From positions 1-22,500 of the forward strand of contig CAJNOQ010001237.1 in the NCBI GenBank assembly GCA_905250885.1: a DNA stretch of 22,500 nucleotides, given 5' to 3'. Source of the stretch: Didymodactylos carnosus (lineage: Eukaryota; Rotifera; Eurotatoria; Philodinida; Philodinidae). The first letter of the stretch is position 1; every line of letters starts with the position of its first letter. The translations under genes and the position numbers were made by a program. The notes beneath the pieces are model-generated. The model did not search any database. It was not told the origin of the DNA and saw nothing but the letters and a program-made list of their open reading frames with translations. Positions 19,014 to 22,500 of the stretch are shown here, piece after piece.

Positions 19014-19215
19014 GCTGATTTTTATGGTCCCTATGGTCGTTTAATAGACGATTCAAATGGTGGTGATTCATGGTTACCTAATCGTTATGTGACTGAACGT
19101 ACTTATGCTTGGACATATACGATTAATATTAATGAAGTAACAGAAGATGATGTCGGCGAATATTTGTGTAAAGTTGGTGAACATGTGATACGAAAATTTA
19201 ATTTAACAGTTTTGA
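19014..19215 (+). CDS. Ig-domain protein, second coding exon (residues 90-156): rest of the first Ig domain
   Basis: It starts ADFYGPYGRLIDD in phase 0 and contains the F-strand signature EDDVGEYLC with the second disulfide cysteine (Cys141). It ends NLTVL, a typical G strand with a glycosylation sequon at residue 152. The spacing between Cys79 and Cys141 (62 residues) fits a V- or I-set domain. The usual core Trp 11-15 residues after the first Cys is absent, and Tyr/Phe occupy that zone, as also happens in the first domain of lachesin-like proteins. Donor GTAAGT follows at 19216 in phase 1. Lachesin, IgLON or DPR-type neural adhesion molecules are the best comparison; the exact family is not settled. 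Confidence 0.8.
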
Positions 19216-21270
19216 GTAAGTTGTTATTGTTTCTTGCATCAATGATCAAACAAAAAATAATACACACTGTTTATTTTGACGACATCTGATACAATTGAGG
19301 GATGATTACAGGTGTAAGAAAACACACCATTCTTTTCTATATAAAAACATTCTAATGATAGTATAAAGAACAGCAGTAGCACGATATTTAATGATATACA
19401 CAAAAATTTTTAAATGAAAGAGAAAGATAAATGTTTACAATATCAAAATCACATTTTCAATCTGTGACATTTTATTAAAATCTAAAATCTGACACTGTTA
19501 TTCATGTTTACCTATTACATTGTACAATGTGATTTGAAAAAAAAAGAAAATCAAACGATATAACATAAAAATATTAGAAAACAAACTATTACTTGAAACA
19601 TGAACAACTGTCATCATGCCATCATATTCAAATGGCAGATGTTGATGACAGATTTAAATCTAAAAAGAAAAGAAATAAATGTTAAAGAATTCAATATTTT
19701 TATTTTGTTTTCTATAGGTAACGTTTAAAAAATAATTTAGCCAAATGGAATGACATCCCTATTGTGTACTCATTTATGTCCAAATATTTTCTATTCAGTA
19801 TACATAATAAAAGTCACTTTTGATATTTTTATGTTTCCATAAAATCTATTAGATATTTATGATCATAACAGTGACTAAAATAATATTTATAATGAGACTA
19901 TTTTGTCTAATTGATCTTATTTTCTATAACTAAAATACACTTGACTTCTTTTCAAGCTATATGTTCATCAACACGTGCTTGTATCAATTATTTTTTAACA
20001 GAATTTTTCTTTTCATAAATAATATTGACAAGGAATAAAACATTTCTTCTTTCTTCTTCTCTATAATGTTTATGTTAACATGTTGATTTTATCTCATACT
20101 GTGTCTTATGAACATTCTTGACATTTCACGTGTCATATTAAAAGATACAACACAATTTTATTGCTCAAGGTTAAAACAATTTTATTCTTTTATGCATGAT
20201 TTTGTAAACTTTTATGATTATAGTGACTTTTAAAAAAAAAAAATGTAAAAAAACACACAAGTCACGATAGTCTTATATACGCATGAAATAATCTATAAAC
20301 AATTCAATCGTTTCATCTAAGTTATATACAAAATAAATATACAGTCTGTCGATTCTAACATTGCATAAGTCTACGGTCAGATGATTATTTCAATTTTTGA
20401 GTATTCATTACAACAGACAAAATAATTTGCCCTAAGCAATAGAAATACAACATAAATAAGTAGATAGATCTCGATAGAAATGAAATATTTCTACATATCA
20501 TTGATTGTTTATTTAGACAATTTTGGTAATATATTTACAAAAAAAATTTAAAAAATAAAATGAATCACTTTGTAGTTTATAAAGAAGAATCGATAGATAA
20601 CATACATATACTAAAATGTTGTATATTTAAATTGTATGAAACATGTTTCGTTGAGAGTATATTGACAATCTATACAAATCAAATCAATTACATAATAAGA
20701 ATGTTAATTTTCAATTGATATCATTTTCTCTTGTATCTTGATCATTTAACATCTATTTTCGTTTTATTATTTTCAAGTATTTGTAAAACATGCCGATAAA
20801 CAGCTAGAAATAGATTTTTTATTACACTGGTATACTCTCATACTTAACAAGGTGAGAAGTTTCTTCATCTTCTATTGTCGTAATTTTTTTTTTTTTGTTT
20901 TGTTTTACTATAGTCTGATATATAAATGTATACAAAAAGTAAGTGTTATTATTTGTCGACGAGACTGATGAATGAATAACGATAACGTTCAAGTGCAAAA
21001 CATATTTGTGTGATAAAAAAAAAAAATAAATAATAGAATGATACTAATGATTATAGATTCTCATTGCCACCACTACTATTTCGACATTTTTAAACTAGAA
21101 TGACAAATTTTTTCTGCTTTTTCCGGTTTTCTCTTTCACACATGAAAGAAACAACATATGTCCATTCTTGTCCGTTTCTATTTTTTTTTGTCCTTGTTTA
21201 ATATTCATTAGTGAAAGAATAAATACGGATATTTAGTCACATTCATCATACACAATACGTGTATATTTTA

Positions 21271-21304
21271 TTTCATTTCATTTCATTTCATTTCATTTCA
21301 TTTC
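21271..21304. repeat. (TTTCA)n pentanucleotide microsatellite
   Basis: Nearly seven perfect TTTCA units inside the second Ig-gene intron. Confidence 0.92.
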
Positions 21305-21509
21305 TTCTTTGTTTTGTGTTCTAGTTGACAATCGTACTATATACATGTCGTACTAAATTGACTATTCCATAGGGATACATTAATTCTAGTCATAAACTTA
21401 TTTGATTGTACATATATAAAACGAATTGAATTACTCATGTGAATTGATTGTTAGAGAAATAAATAAAAAGATAAATAAATTACATTTACGAATATGATAT
21501 CATCATCAT

Positions 21510-21535
21510 CATAATAATAATAATAATAATAATAA
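21510..21535. repeat. (AAT)n trinucleotide microsatellite
   Basis: About eight units, preceded by a short ATC run (about 21499-21510). Confidence 0.9.
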
Positions 21536-22072
21536 AATGGATAAAAAAATTAATTCTATTTTACCATTTTAAACTTTATTTGAACAATTTAATCAATCTA
21601 AAGTTCAAAATATTGACTAGTCTCTATTATTATGTTATGTATGAGATAAGAAACGTGTTATTTAGAAGATTTCTAAAGTTCTTTTTGTGATTTATCTCTA
21701 TTATATAGTCGATTTTTGATGTAACAAAAGTAGTAGAGAAAGACAAAGTCATTGTTACAATCGATTACTGTTGATTACACTATATCCGATTTCTTTGTCT
21801 TTTTATTAATGAAGTTTTTGTTAGTTTGATTTCCTTAAAAAAGAAAATGTTATTTAGACCTGCAAAAAAATGTATTGTGTAATCGAGATTTTTTGACTCG
21901 AGGGCAGTTCTATATTTCATAATTGATCTGACTCAGCACATATAAAACAACAATTGTATTATTATTTCTTTTTTTTTTGTCTTTTTTGACTTGTTTCCTC
22001 TCAATACATTCATAGTCTACAAAATCAAGTGTATATGAATAAATTTTTTTGTTTCATGCCGTTGATGTAATG

Positions 22073-22094
22073 ATCTCTCTCTCTCTCTTTCTCT
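22073..22094. repeat. (TC)n microsatellite
   Basis: About ten TC dinucleotides with one extra T. Confidence 0.85.
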
Positions 22095-22451
22095 ATGTTG
22101 TAGTAGGCTCATTTATCATAAGTTGTCTGTTTTCTATATTACTTATTAATGATATAGTTGCTTTTAGTAAAACACACTTAGTTGTCGTGTGACCATCAAG
22201 TTAAAACTAAAAATTGAAAAAAGAAAAATAAAACAAAAAGAAAAAAATCTCCAGACATACATTAAAATAAAATTTTTACTCTTATTATTAGATTTAATTA
22301 GAAAATTAGCTATTTTATATTTAGAGAACTAGAACTGATTACTCAAGTGATCATTGACAAGACGGGAACTTTTTTTACACAAATATATATATCTATCTAT
22401 CTCTATATATTAATCAACATCTTGTCTGATGTTTTTATTCTCTCTTTTCAG

Positions 22452-22500
22452 CACCACCTAAAATATTTGATATTAACATTGAACCAAAAGATGTCCTAGA
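22452..22500 (+). CDS. Ig-domain protein, third coding exon (partial, runs off the window)
   Basis: After the acceptor ending at 22451, splicing in phase 1 gives a Thr codon across the junction and then PPKIFDINIEPKDVL. A Pro-Pro-x-Ile step directly after an NLTVL-like G strand is the usual linker into the second Ig domain of lachesin/IgLON-type proteins. The exon is cut by the window edge, so the number of further Ig domains and the membrane attachment (GPI or helix) cannot be seen. Confidence 0.75.

Larger units (their letters stand above)
19216..22451 (+). other. Ig gene intron (about 3.2 kb)
   Basis: Phase-1 donor GTAAGT and acceptor TCTCTTTTCAG. Contains TTTCA pentanucleotide (21271-21304), AAT trinucleotide (about 21510-21535) and TC (about 22073-22094) microsatellites, and a TATC/TA-rich stretch at about 22382-22410. 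No additional exon is needed, because the phases of the flanking exons agree. Confidence 0.7.

Overview
The window looks like nuclear DNA of a small invertebrate animal. It is strongly AT-rich and gene-poor. It has spliceosomal introns with GT...AG borders (one of 70 bp, others of 2 to 3 kb), abundant microsatellites and poly-A/poly-T runs, and decayed transposable elements. An Rh-type ammonium channel gene and an immunoglobulin-domain adhesion gene are both animal-type families. A bdelloid rotifer or similar animal is possible, but the sequence alone does not fix the phylum. There is no sign of bacterial operons, CRISPR arrays or rRNA/tRNA genes.

Layout. Positions 1-5,060 are repeat-rich: a foldback element with long inverted arms (550-1690), a strict 43-bp tandem array of about 18 copies (2546-3330), a decayed minus-strand LINE ORF1 with zinc knuckles (3361-4647), and a MITE-like element with an internal 26-bp tandem repeat (4780-5060). 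Positions 5,060-7,900 are mostly non-coding, with small duplications, hairpins and two unrecognised short ORFs (6451-6860). Positions 7,910-9,476 hold a three-exon Rh family gene on the plus strand. It carries four in-frame TGA codons, two frame breaks and an internal deletion, and is best read as a pseudogene. Its stop codon lies inside an inverted repeat (9459-10155). Positions 10,260-13,200 contain paired hairpins built on one shared motif (10891-11490) and a clear piggyBac-type MITE with TTAA target duplications (11730-12118). A possible minus-strand coding exon lies at 13217-13531. From 13,530 to about 16,560 there is only low-complexity AT-rich DNA, with one candidate TATA box. From 16,656 to the right edge runs the 5' part of a plus-strand gene for a secreted or surface immunoglobulin-domain protein resembling lachesin/IgLON proteins. 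Its three visible exons are separated by introns of 2.1 and 3.2 kb, and the gene continues beyond the window.

Only the Ig gene looks intact. The Rh gene and the LINE both show losses consistent with G:C to A:T decay, including TGA codons and Cys-to-Tyr changes. No multi-gene system or operon-like cooperation is visible. The most unusual items are the TGA-only interruption pattern in the Rh gene, the 43-bp array whose minus strand stays open across rotating frames, and the paired palindromic hairpins around 10.9-11.5 kb.
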